From Roseomonas fluvialis (lineage in GTDB: Bacteria; Pseudomonadota; Alphaproteobacteria; Acetobacterales; Acetobacteraceae), in the NCBI RefSeq assembly GCF_022846615.1, contig NZ_AP025637.1, positions 2,505,001-2,569,000 of the forward strand: DNA of 64,000 nucleotides. Direction: 5' to 3'. The notes below the pieces were generated by a model. It was given only the letters and a program-made list of their open reading frames with translations. It made no database searches and was not told where the DNA came from. Every line of letters starts with the position of its first letter. Position 1 is the first letter of the stretch. This document shows positions 25,367-32,498 of this stretch, piece by piece. Both the position numbers and the translations under genes were made by a program.

Positions 25367-26232
25367 TACTCCCATTTTTGAAATGGCCAGGCGGTAAGCG
25401 TTGGCTCGTACAAGATTTCGGCGCAGCCTTTGTGCCTGTGCGAGGCACCTATTACGAGCCGTTCCTGGGCGCCGGGGCAGTATTTTTCCTCACGCAGCCC
25501 GAGCGCGCCCATCTATCTGATTCGAACGAGGCGCTCATTAATGTTTACAAGCAAATTCGCTGCCGTCCCAGACAATTCGAAGCCAAACTGAAAGCGTATC
25601 AAGAACTTCACTCCACATCTTTCTATTATGAGGAGAGAGAGAGGATATACTCCTCTAATTTCGAGCGTGCTGTGCAATTCGTTTATTTGAACCGAACCTG
25701 CTTCAATGGAATTTACCGAGTCAATCTGAATGGCGTATTTAATGTCCCGATAGGAAGTAAGACTGCTGTGATTCTTCCAACCGATGATTTTTGTGAAATT
25801 GCCAGAGCGCTCTCCGGGAAGACTTTATCAGTGTGCGGATATAATGAAACTATCTCCCGAGCGGGTAAGAATGACTTTATCTATGCAGACCCGCCTTATA
25901 CCGTGAAGCATAACCTAAATGGCTTTGTGAAATACAATGAAAAACTTTTCCAATGGCGCGATCAGGAATTATTGAGAGACTGTCTCTCTGCTGCTAGCAG
26001 GCGAGGCGCACGCGTCGTCGTTAGCAATGCTGATCACGAATCGATCTCAGCTTTGTATGCTGACGGTTGGCACCAATATATTGTTTCTAGGCCGAGCGTC
26101 ATATCAGCCGACTCCAGCCACCGGCGGTCAACGACGGAGCTACTGATCTCAAATTTCCCACTCCAAATTGATTTAGACATGTTCGAGGTCAAGGTAGGTC
26201 AATCCACACGAAGCGGTGCGGTAAGGCACTAA
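25363..26232 (+). CDS. D12-class (Dam-like) N6-adenine DNA methyltransferase
   Basis: 289 aa. The alpha-class motif order is clear: FLKWPGGKRW at the N-terminus, the SAM-binding YEPFLGAGAVFF (motif I, 32-42), YLNRTCFNGIYRVN at 108-121 and the catalytic YADPPYT (DPPY at 176-179). Dam-type enzymes methylate adenine in short sites such as GATC; the target here is unknown. It starts inside the stop of the DGQHR-nuclease gene (ATGA), and a strong terminator follows at 26361-26390. Tight coupling suggests it protects host DNA from the partner nuclease or makes the mark the partner reads. Confidence 0.9.
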   Translation: MILPFLKWPGGKRWLVQDFGAAFVPVRGTYYEPFLGAGAVFFLTQPERAHLSDSNEALINVYKQIRCRPRQFEAKLKAYQELHSTSFYYEERERIYSSNFERAVQFVYLNRTCFNGIYRVNLNGVFNVPIGSKTAVILPTDDFCEIARALSGKTLSVCGYNETISRAGKNDFIYADPPYTVKHNLNGFVKYNEKLFQWRDQELLRDCLSAASRRGARVVVSNADHESISALYADGWHQYIVSRPSVISADSSHRRSTTELLISNFPLQIDLDMFEVKVGQSTRSGAVRH

Positions 26233-26360
26233 GACTTGGGGCTTCGCCCCCGGCGCGCTGCGAAGCGCCTTCCACCCAGCTTCGGATCGCAAGCGCGATC
26301 CTGCCAGCCGGGTCCCTGCGAAGGCGCATCTTCGCTTGCACCCCCATTCTCGCCGAAGGG

Positions 26361-26390
26361 CAGAGGTTCAGACGAGCTGAACCTCTGTTT
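26361..26390 (+). terminator. Rho-independent terminator after methyltransferase gene
   Basis: CAGAGGTTCAG ACGAG CTGAACCTCTG is a perfect 11-bp stem with a 5-base loop, followed by TTT. It ends the plus-strand defence operon at its meeting point with the minus-strand mobilization operon, whose last stop codon begins at the final T. A shorter hairpin, GGGGC TTC GCCCC, lies at 26238-26250 just after the methyltransferase stop. Confidence 0.75.
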
Positions 26391-26818
26391 CAATCCACGC
26401 CCTCATCGACGAAGTGAGTGATACTGGCCCGCACGTTCCAGAAGTCATGCTTCCAGTAGATCGCATGCGCCTCTCGCGCCGTCAGGCCGCAGAAGTGCGC
26501 CGCGAAGGCGATGAACTCATTGACCTCGATCACGCGGAGCCGCGCCCATTGCGGGAACCGCAGCCGCGCATCGTGCAGGACAGCACCAGGGCCGAAGTCA
26601 TCGACCTGGGCGATATCCTTGAATGTCTCGTAGGCGAAGAGCGCGCAGGCCATGACCGGGAAGCGCTCCCGGTCAATCTCGAACGCCTCTTCCTCGGCGG
26701 GCGAGAGCTGCCACCAATCCGTGCCGAGGTAGCGAGCGGGATCTCCGCTGGCCCATTCCTCCATCTGGCGGCGGACATGCGCCTCGAAGCGTCCTTTGAG
26801 GCTGATGACGGTTCCCAT
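26390..26818 (-). CDS. Hypothetical protein of mobilization module
   Basis: 142 aa from ATG 26818. No family is recognised. It is a soluble, helical protein rich in aromatic residues, with MGTVISLKGRFEAHVRRQME at the N-terminus and FGPGAVLHDARLRFPQWARL in the middle, ending ITHFVDEGVD. It is the last gene of the minus-strand mob operon, 2 bp after the VirD4-like gene. Confidence 0.6.
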   Translation of the reverse strand: MGTVISLKGRFEAHVRRQMEEWASGDPARYLGTDWWQLSPAEEEAFEIDRERFPVMACALFAYETFKDIAQVDDFGPGAVLHDARLRFPQWARLRVIEVNEFIAFAAHFCGLTAREAHAIYWKHDFWNVRASITHFVDEGVD

Positions 26819-26820
26819 GC

Positions 26821-28251
26821 TCACCCCTCCCGCACGGATCGACGATGGACCCGCGCGGGATCGCCGCCGCCGCGCATCAGCCAGGCATGCTTGTCCGGCC
26901 TTTGCCGCACATCTCGGAGCATCCCGGCCAGCTCGGGCCGCTCCCAGAACTCCGGCATATCCACCACGAAGAATCCGGAATCCCGCGCATCGAGCAGGCC
27001 GCAATCGCCGCCCGTCGCCTCCCGAATATCCTCAACCTGAAGCAGAGGCCGGGATTGCTCGACCAGGTTATCGCCGGACCCGTTCACCTGGTTGTTCGAG
27101 ACGTTGAAGCCCCGCACCATCACGCTCGTCTTGCCGGAGCGGTGCTCGATGTCCTTCAGCGTGTCGGTGTCCGGCAGCCCCCGATAAAGCGTGTGCGCGA
27201 CCGCCTTCTTCCAGATGCGTGCCGTCTCCCGCCCATAGCGGGTTTCAATCTGCGCGCTCGCGTTCTGGAACACGCCGAGGAAGTTGATACCGCCCTCCCG
27301 AAACAGGGTCAGCATCTCATAGAAGTTGGAAACATAGAGCTGGCCCCATTCCTCGCCGACCACCAGGGCGCGCAGCGGACCATGCGCATCGGCAAAACGC
27401 TCGATGATGGCCGCCGCCATCGCGCCGACCAGGGTGCGGCTGGTATCGCTGCGCGCCGAGCCGATGATGAAGAGCGCCGTGCGCTCCCGCTTCATATCGG
27501 CCGGATCGAAGGAGTTGGTATCCGTGGCAATCCGCGCCGCCGATCCCGGCTGGAAGCCTTGCAGCCGTTCTATCAGCGTGGATGAATAAGCGTTCCACTG
27601 ATCGCGCGAGTTGGTCAGGCTCGCGACCTGAAGGCACATGCCCGCATCGTCCTGCATCCGGCCATCACTCGCCCAGACGAGCAGATCATCCCGGATATCT
27701 TCGACGCCGCGCCCGTAAAAATCCCACAGCCCGCTCGGTGTGCAGGGCCAGCGGGGTGACGGATAGAGCGCGGTCAGCTTGTAGTAGAGCGCGGCGCACG
27801 TGCGCGCGCCCTGGCCGATCCATCGGTGTCCCGGATGCGGATCGACGGGAAGCAGATAGCTCGCGGCATCATAGGCAGCCTGGCCGACCAAAGGCCGCAG
27901 CGCAGGCATCCCCGCGACCTCAATCAGCCGCGTGTTGAAGTTGAACGTCTCGGATGGATAGCCGTAGAGCCTGCCCGGATTGATGAAGCGGACCTTGTAG
28001 CCCTGGCGCTCCAACGTCTTCCACGAGACCCAGGCGAGCTCACCGTCTTTCGGGTCGGTGATGATCTTGGTGAGGTGCGCCGTGCGCGGCGAGACAAGAT
28101 TGACGCCAAGGAAGCGGGTGAGCTTTCCCTTGCCCGCCTGCGCGTCGATGGCGACGGGTTCTGTCCCGTCATAGATGAGTGGGCGTCCCTCGAAGAAACC
28201 CAGCTCGATCCCGCGCCGGACAACCTGGCGCGGGACGATCATCTCACTCAC
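26821..28251 (-). CDS. VirD4/TraG-like conjugal coupling ATPase
   Basis: 476 aa starting GTG 28251 in a GTGA overlap with the preceding gene. It has the coupling-protein pattern: a P-loop-like AIDAQAGKGKLTRF at 35-47, SWKTLERQGYKVRFINPG, a Walker B-like LRALVVGEEWGQLYVSNFYE and FLGVFQNASAQIETRYG. Coupling proteins bring the relaxase-DNA complex to a type IV secretion channel. It is shorter than VirD4, shows no N-terminal transmembrane helices, and its P-loop departs from the usual GxGKG(S/T) pattern. A separate membrane protein encoded nearby may supply the anchor. It could be a recruiter that uses a helper plasmid's channel. Confidence 0.75.
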   Translation of the reverse strand: MSEMIVPRQVVRRGIELGFFEGRPLIYDGTEPVAIDAQAGKGKLTRFLGVNLVSPRTAHLTKIITDPKDGELAWVSWKTLERQGYKVRFINPGRLYGYPSETFNFNTRLIEVAGMPALRPLVGQAAYDAASYLLPVDPHPGHRWIGQGARTCAALYYKLTALYPSPRWPCTPSGLWDFYGRGVEDIRDDLLVWASDGRMQDDAGMCLQVASLTNSRDQWNAYSSTLIERLQGFQPGSAARIATDTNSFDPADMKRERTALFIIGSARSDTSRTLVGAMAAAIIERFADAHGPLRALVVGEEWGQLYVSNFYEMLTLFREGGINFLGVFQNASAQIETRYGRETARIWKKAVAHTLYRGLPDTDTLKDIEHRSGKTSVMVRGFNVSNNQVNGSGDNLVEQSRPLLQVEDIREATGGDCGLLDARDSGFFVVDMPEFWERPELAGMLRDVRQRPDKHAWLMRGGGDPARVHRRSVREG

Positions 28252-28478
28252 AGCAGCCCCGCCCGGATAAGCGCATCCCGGTCATTCAGCCGCGCATGCC
28301 CAAGCTGGCCGCTGGGGTTCGCAGCCAACATGGCGTGAAGCTGCGCCGCCGCCCGTTGTTCGGCCCGCAGGCGCGCGATACGGGCCTGCGCCGCATCGTC
28401 CCACGACAGGCGCTGCTGCGCGTGCGATTCAAACATCCATAAGAACTGATAGATTTCGACGACGCGGGAGAGGCTCAC
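28248..28478 (-). CDS. Small protein of mobilization module
   Basis: 76 aa from GTG 28478, overlapping its neighbours on both sides by 4 bp. It is helical, with VVEIYQFLWMFESHAQQRL and an Arg/Ala-rich helix ARIARLRAEQRAAAQLHAML. No family is recognised. The conserved position between the membrane protein and the coupling ATPase suggests a role in the transfer complex. Confidence 0.6.
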   Translation of the reverse strand: MSLSRVVEIYQFLWMFESHAQQRLSWDDAAQARIARLRAEQRAAAQLHAMLAANPSGQLGHARLNDRDALIRAGLL

Positions 28479-28975
28479 CGGGGCCGCTCCTCATCATCCC
28501 AATCGCCGAACACGAAGGGCTTGCGCGGCTCGGGCCGCGCCGTCTCCTTCGGTTGCGGCAGGGCAGCCGGAGGCGCGGGCGGGATATAGGTGGCATTGGC
28601 CGCCGCATCCTGTTCGTACTGCGCCTTCAGATACTCGATCCCGACCGAGCCCGCCGTGTAGCCGCCGATGATGATGTAGACCCACGCCTCATCGACGATG
28701 TGCAGCTTGAACATGGCCGCGCAGAAGATGACGAAGAGCGGCAACAGCACCATGCCGAGCAGGCCGCGATAGACGAAGGCGCGCGCTTCATGCGGGTAGA
28801 TCGCCTGGCCAAAGATGCTTCGCGGACGATCCCAAGCCCACAGGGCGACAAACGTGAACACCACCGCCGCGAAGGTCGCGAGCGCGAAGATGAGCGCCGC
28901 CCAAATGAAAATCGCCATGGCGATAAAGACGAACACCATCGCAAACCCCGCCGCCTCGTTGTTCTGGTTCGACAT
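28475..28975 (-). CDS. Membrane protein of mobilization module
   Basis: 166 aa. ATG 28975 was chosen because GGAGG lies 8 bp upstream; the in-frame GTG at 28999 has no such site. Four hydrophobic segments are visible, two near residues 10-50 and two near 70-110 (GLLGMVLLPLFVIFCAAMF, then VYIIIGGYTAGSVGIEYL). A Pro-rich, charged cytoplasmic tail follows. It may anchor the TraG-like ATPase, which lacks its own membrane helices. This is inference from gene order and topology. Confidence 0.65.
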   Translation of the reverse strand: MSNQNNEAAGFAMVFVFIAMAIFIWAALIFALATFAAVVFTFVALWAWDRPRSIFGQAIYPHEARAFVYRGLLGMVLLPLFVIFCAAMFKLHIVDEAWVYIIIGGYTAGSVGIEYLKAQYEQDAAANATYIPPAPPAALPQPKETARPEPRKPFVFGDWDDEERPR

Positions 28976-28999
28976 ATCGTTGACCTCCTTCCTGTTCAC

Positions 29000-30274
29000 T
29001 CACCGGGACAGGCCAAGGCCGCGCGACGTCTCGCGCTGGCGGGCCTGGCTTTCGCCTTGCCCGCGCGAGAAGCGCAGATACCGGCCTATGTCCTGACGAA
29101 GCTCACCCAGCTGCGCCGCCTGCGCGCTTCGCAGCGCCTTGAAGTCCGATTGCAGGGCGCGGCGCTGATCGAGCTGGCTCTCGATCAAGCCTTGCCGCTC
29201 GCCTGCGTGGCGCGCCTGGGTGCGGGCAGCCTCGGCTTCGTTTGCCGTGCGGATTTCTTGGTAGGTGCCAGTCAATCGCTGCCAGAGGCCGCGCCAGCCT
29301 TTGGGCAGACGGCCTGCGCGTTCCTTCGTCTCGCGCTCCCATTCCTGCGCCTGGCCGGATTGCAATTCTGCGCGCGCTTTGCGGTGCGCCCGCGTCATCG
29401 CTTCCTTGGCCGCGCCGAGTTCGGCGGAGCGTTCGCGGAAGCGGTCCCGCGCTTCCTCGACATGACGCTTGATCGCGGGCGTCATCCGCTCGCCGATCTT
29501 GGCCTTCGTCTCATCGACACTGGAAAGCCCGTCGCCTTCGCCGAGGCGGGCGCGAACATCCTTCGTCTTCACATCCAATAGGCGCGGCAGCGCATAGACC
29601 TCGCCGCCATGATCCAGCACCACGAAGCCTCGCCGGTCTCCCTTGGCGAGGAACAGGGCTTTCTCTTCGAGGCTGCGCTCGAAGGATTGGCGGTTGTCAG
29701 AACCCACCCAGCAGCCTTGGACGGTCTGTTTGATCCAGCGCGGGTCAATCCCCTGGCGCTTGGCCTGTTGCCATTCGGCCAGCGTGAAGTTGGTGGGATC
29801 GCGTTCCGAGGGGGTTTCGAGGCCGCGCGGCAGCTTCCACCCATGTTCGAGGTAGAGATCGCGCGACACGCCCATGAGCTTGTTCTTGAAGTAGGGCAGC
29901 GTGCGCGCCGTCATTGTGTCGGCATCAATCCGAGACCACACGCAATGCGCATGGCGGCGGCCTTCCTTCTCATGGAAGACGATCGCGCGCGGCTGGCCTT
30001 CCAGCCCGAGCCGCGTCTCGATCGTGTCGATCGTTCCCCGGAACACTTCTTCCGAGACGTTCACTTGGGCGGGCGGGCTTAAGGACAGCGAGAACAGGTA
30101 TTGGCGGCACTTCGTGCCGCGACTGATCGCTTCCGCTTCCTTGAAGGCACCGCGTAAATCATCGGCAGCGAAGCCGCGCAGCTCCGCAATCTTCACATGC
30201 TCATTGTCATCGAGCCGGGTCAGATGCTGGGCCAGGTCCTGGCCGCCGCCGCGCTGGGAGCCTTTGAGGATCAT
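29000..30274 (-). CDS. Relaxase / mobilization nuclease
   Basis: 424 aa. The N-terminal relaxase domain shows a VirD2/MobA-type HUH motif, HEKEGRRHAHCVWSRID (His108 and His110), with further family-like segments (KCRQYLFSLSLSPPAQVNV). The C-terminal 200 residues are a charged, Arg/Glu/Gln-rich helical or coiled-coil region, as in plasmid relaxases. The enzyme nicks oriT and leads the single strand into the recipient. The nucleophilic tyrosine cannot be identified with certainty. It overlaps mobC by 4 bp. Confidence 0.88.
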   Translation of the reverse strand: MILKGSQRGGGQDLAQHLTRLDDNEHVKIAELRGFAADDLRGAFKEAEAISRGTKCRQYLFSLSLSPPAQVNVSEEVFRGTIDTIETRLGLEGQPRAIVFHEKEGRRHAHCVWSRIDADTMTARTLPYFKNKLMGVSRDLYLEHGWKLPRGLETPSERDPTNFTLAEWQQAKRQGIDPRWIKQTVQGCWVGSDNRQSFERSLEEKALFLAKGDRRGFVVLDHGGEVYALPRLLDVKTKDVRARLGEGDGLSSVDETKAKIGERMTPAIKRHVEEARDRFRERSAELGAAKEAMTRAHRKARAELQSGQAQEWERETKERAGRLPKGWRGLWQRLTGTYQEIRTANEAEAARTQARHAGERQGLIESQLDQRRALQSDFKALRSAQAAQLGELRQDIGRYLRFSRGQGESQARQRETSRGLGLSR

Positions 30275-30708
30275 TCTTCGGCCCCCGGTTTGAGGCCGAG
30301 TGCGGTCACGAGGAGGCAGCGCATGGCGCGCACCTCGGACACCGCGTTCTTGAGTTCGGATTCAATCTCAGGCGAGACCGGGAGCGCGCCGATATGGGCG
30401 AGGTGCGCGAGTTGGTTGAGATTGCTGGCAAGCCGGGACTGGCCCAGCAGGGCCAGCGCCTTGCCGAGCGCCTGCCGGTCTTCGACCGCGAGGCCGCTGC
30501 GCCGCATGCGGACGGGAATCGTCTCGCCGAGCAGCTTCGCCTTCATATACGCACCGAGCGGCGCGCCCCCGGCTTCCACCGTTAGCCGCGCGCGCTCATC
30601 CTCGGATAGACGCAGGCTGAACGGCGCGAGGCGGTTCCGGTGCGGCTGCGCCGGAGCGGGAAGGGAGGCCGAGCCTTGCTTTTCGTTGAAGGTGCCGCTT
30701 ATGGACAT
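30271..30708 (-). CDS. MobC-like relaxosome accessory protein
   Basis: 145 aa. After a disordered start, PFSLRLSEDERARLTVEAGG and GAYMKAKLLGE resemble the ribbon-helix-helix DNA-binding part of MobC. The helical part with LASNLNQLAHLAHIGALP matches the plasmid mobilization relaxosome family. It should bind oriT and load the relaxase. It is the first gene of the mob operon; the region immediately upstream (30709-30802) is where oriT is expected and contains an 8-bp inverted repeat. Confidence 0.82.
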   Translation of the reverse strand: MSISGTFNEKQGSASLPAPAQPHRNRLAPFSLRLSEDERARLTVEAGGAPLGAYMKAKLLGETIPVRMRRSGLAVEDRQALGKALALLGQSRLASNLNQLAHLAHIGALPVSPEIESELKNAVSEVRAMRCLLVTALGLKPGAEE

Positions 30709-30767
30709 GGCGGCACCGGCGGGACAGAGGCCCCACGGTGCTCAAGGATGGTGTTCCAATGGCCAAG

Positions 30768-30792
30768 GACTTCGAGCAACTCGTTCGAAGTC
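30768..30792. other. oriT-like inverted repeat (candidate)
   Basis: GACTTCGA GCAACTCGT TCGAAGTC is a perfect 8-bp stem with a 9-base loop, 60 bp upstream of the mobC start and just inside the proposed right end of the element. Relaxase nic sites usually lie beside such repeats. No conserved nic consensus is asserted. Confidence 0.4.
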
Positions 30793-30802
30793 GCGCTATC
30801 GA

Positions 30803-30811
30803 GGCGCGCCA
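30803..30811 (+). repeat. Right attachment core (attR candidate)
   Basis: GGCGCGCCA is identical to the tRNA-Arg 3' end at 18224-18232. It lies upstream of the mob operon, where base composition and gene content return to host-like. Because GGCGCGCC is a GC-only palindrome, chance occurrence in this genome is not negligible. Confidence 0.45.
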
Positions 30812-30826
30812 ATCCTTTGTGCCGGG

Positions 30827-31066
30827 TCACGCCAATATTGGCGCCGTGCCGGAATCCGCGGTGCAAGGGCTCAGTCGCAGCAGTGTAAATCTGAATAGTG
30901 GGATGAATATACCGGTCCAGGAGATGGTACCGGTATTGCCCGGCGCAAAGTTGTGCGCGCTCACCATTTGCTGGAGATGGCCGACCGCCGCCCCCAGCGT
31001 GAAGATGCTCGGACCGCGCCCGAGGTAGATGGCCGGTACAATGCCTCCGACCGGGAGTTCAGACAT
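30827..31066 (-). CDS. Short ORF, possibly truncated gene
   Basis: 79 aa from ATG 31066. The first ~50 residues (MSELPVGGIVPAIYLGRGPS, then AVGHLQQMVSAHNFAPGNTG) have coding-like codon use. The last ~25 do not, and the change falls at an inverted repeat (30909-30936). It lies next to the proposed element end, so it may be a host gene remnant. No family is recognised and it may not be expressed. Confidence 0.3.
   Translation of the reverse strand: MSELPVGGIVPAIYLGRGPSIFTLGAAVGHLQQMVSAHNFAPGNTGTISWTGIFIPLFRFTLLRLSPCTADSGTAPILA
30909..30936. repeat. Inverted repeat near element right end
   Basis: ATACCGGT ... ACCGGTAT is a perfect 8-bp inverted repeat with a 12-bp centre. A second perfect palindrome, GCCAATATTGGC, lies at 30831-30842. 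Both are just outside the proposed attR, downstream of the DUF1398 gene, and could be protein-binding sites or recombination half-sites. Confidence 0.4.
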
Positions 31067-31085
31067 CGTCCTGCCCGGCCCACCG

Positions 31086-31487
31086 TCACTTCGGGAAGTG
31101 TTCGACATGGGTTTCGGCGGTCCGGCCGAAATAGACCACGCGTCCGCCCAGGAACGACACGAGGTATCCCGCGCAGCCCGCGACCTTCGCCTTCTCGCAA
31201 AAGGCGGCAAAGCTGTAGTCGGCGGCGTTCGACTGCGCCCAACGCACCAGGCGCTCGACCTCGTTGGCATCGAAGGCGGCGGGGACGGTGCCGGCGGATG
31301 CCTTCATGTCCAACGCGACGCTGTCGCCGTCCGGCAGGTAGAAGGTCTGGCTGTTGCGGCGATAGTCGACCGTGTACCCCTCGAAGCCGGCGGCGAGCAG
31401 TTTGCCGATGATCGCCGGGAAACTCAGGCTGCCATCATGCGCAGCGTGCAGGCAGGTTTCGGCAACCGAGATCCGTTCCGCGTCCAT
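31086..31487 (-). CDS. DUF1398 family protein
   Basis: 133 aa. It resembles the DUF1398 (YbcV-like) family: ISVAETCLHAAHDGSLSFPA, LAAGFEGYTVDYRRNSQTFY and a C-terminal FCEKAKVAGCAGYLVSFLG. It is a small cytoplasmic protein of unknown biochemical role. It lies 42 bp downstream of a marR-type gene in the same orientation, so it is probably regulated by it. In other proteobacteria this pairing is seen as well, to my knowledge. Confidence 0.7.
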   Translation of the reverse strand: MDAERISVAETCLHAAHDGSLSFPAIIGKLLAAGFEGYTVDYRRNSQTFYLPDGDSVALDMKASAGTVPAAFDANEVERLVRWAQSNAADYSFAAFCEKAKVAGCAGYLVSFLGGRVVYFGRTAETHVEHFPK

Positions 31488-31529
31488 GGCGGAGTTCCTT
31501 TCATGTGAACGGCACTTTCGGCGGCGCGT

Positions 31530-31982
31530 TCAGTCCACCGGCGTCGCTTTCAGGTCGCGCCGTTCGGCGAGACGCTTCAGGATGCGGCCGAGCATGTCGT
31601 GCTCGTCCTCAGTCAGCACGCCGAAGAATTCAGCGTCATTCATGTCGGCCAGCGATGCCAGGACCGGGATCCTGGCGCGACCGGCCGTCGTGAGGGACAG
31701 GCTATGGGCGCGCCGGTCCTGTGGGTTTTCCGTCCGCTCGACCAACCCCTTGGCGACGAGCCTTTCGGCAAGCTTGCTGATCGCCCCCTTGGTCATGCCC
31801 ATCCGTTCGGCCAGGACTGAAGGAGGCGTGGGCTCCACATCGAAAAGCGCGCGCATGAACGACCACTCCGCGACGGTGACATCCTCGGCGGAAACCTTGC
31901 GGGCGAATTCCTGCGATACGGCGTTCGACACCACGCGCAGCCAGTATCCGGTGTGATCGGTGAGTGCTGAGGGGGAGGCCAT
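31530..31982 (-). CDS. MarR family transcriptional regulator
   Basis: 150 aa. The winged helix is clear: ALFDVEPTPPSVLAERMGMT with GAISKLAERLVAKGLVERTE as recognition helix and wing (ENPQDRRAHSLSLTTAGRA). The C-terminal helix forms the dimer interface. It should act as a ligand-responsive repressor of itself and the downstream DUF1398 gene. A perfect 12-bp inverted repeat starts 13 bp upstream of its start codon and is its probable operator. Confidence 0.9.
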   Translation of the reverse strand: MASPSALTDHTGYWLRVVSNAVSQEFARKVSAEDVTVAEWSFMRALFDVEPTPPSVLAERMGMTKGAISKLAERLVAKGLVERTENPQDRRAHSLSLTTAGRARIPVLASLADMNDAEFFGVLTEDEHDMLGRILKRLAERRDLKATPVD

Positions 31983-31994
31983 GCTACATCCTTA

Positions 31995-32032
31995 TTGACT
32001 AGGAAACTAAACGCCTTTCATTTCCTAGTCAA
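31995..32032. promoter_or_regulatory. MarR operator candidate
   Basis: TTGACTAGGAAA and TTTCCTAGTCAA form a perfect 12-bp inverted repeat separated by 14 bp, directly upstream of the marR gene. The arm TTGACT also fits a -35 element on the plus strand, and the reverse arm one on the minus strand. A homodimeric winged-helix regulator binding both arms would block the marR promoter. Confidence 0.7.
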
Positions 32033-32498
32033 CAATCATTTTCGGCTGGATGATGATCATCGATGGTGGGCGCGGTTCGCTGCGCCTCAGGGGACAGCCG
32101 CGGGACGTCCGGAGGATATTCAGTCAACCTGCAGGGCGCGCGCGAACGCGCTGCGAGGCGTTCGCGGACCGTCGACGTCAAGATTCTTCCACGCAACCGA
32201 CGAACGAGGAGCGCGTGATCGCTCGTCGCCAGGCGCCGATGCGTCGCGGCCACCACCGCAGTCGGTCCGGTCACGGGCGTTGCTCCTGGGCATTGGTGCC
32301 GTCGTGAACCGCAGTCAGCCCAACCGACGCCGCACGCGCCGCTGCCCGGAGGGCGCGGGAACGGGCCGCGCCTCCCGCCACGCCTAAGGCACCACGCGCC
32401 CCGGTTGACCGCCGCGCTCCGGGCAAGCGAAGTGTCGCCTCGCCGCCAGCCGCATCACGCCACAGTTGCGCCCAACGATCCGAGGAACCGTCATCCGC
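32033..32498. other. Gene-poor intergenic region
   Basis: About 470 bp between the MarR operator and the first Hint-domain gene. Short open frames exist on both strands, but none has family features, a ribosome-binding site or a neighbour that supports it. Apart from an ATGATGATCATCGAT stretch near 32050, I see no structure here. Confidence 0.4.

Larger units (their letters stand above)
18224..30811. mobile_element. Putative integrative mobilizable element in tRNA-Arg, about 12.6 kb
   Basis: The element is bounded by 9-bp direct repeats GGCGCGCCA, the left one being the tRNA 3' end. Its left end holds a large serine recombinase and a small partner gene. Its right end holds mobC-like and relaxase genes, a VirD4/TraG-like ATPase and small associated genes. 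It has no type IV secretion channel genes, so transfer would need a helper. Cargo at about 21.03-26.23 kb is much AT-richer than the rest of the window. The right boundary is a proposal: the repeat is short and GC-rich. The recombinase, relaxase and tRNA evidence for an element as such is strong. Confidence 0.75.

Noticed and set aside
26236-26421. Short plus-strand ORF after the methyltransferase
   Set aside because: It spans the hairpins and the terminator at 26361-26390; untranslated terminator region.
18224-30811. Longer direct repeats of tRNA-Arg 3' end as a clear attR
   Set aside because: No copy longer than nine bases was found in the element or to 32,500; only the 9-bp core is reported, with reduced confidence.
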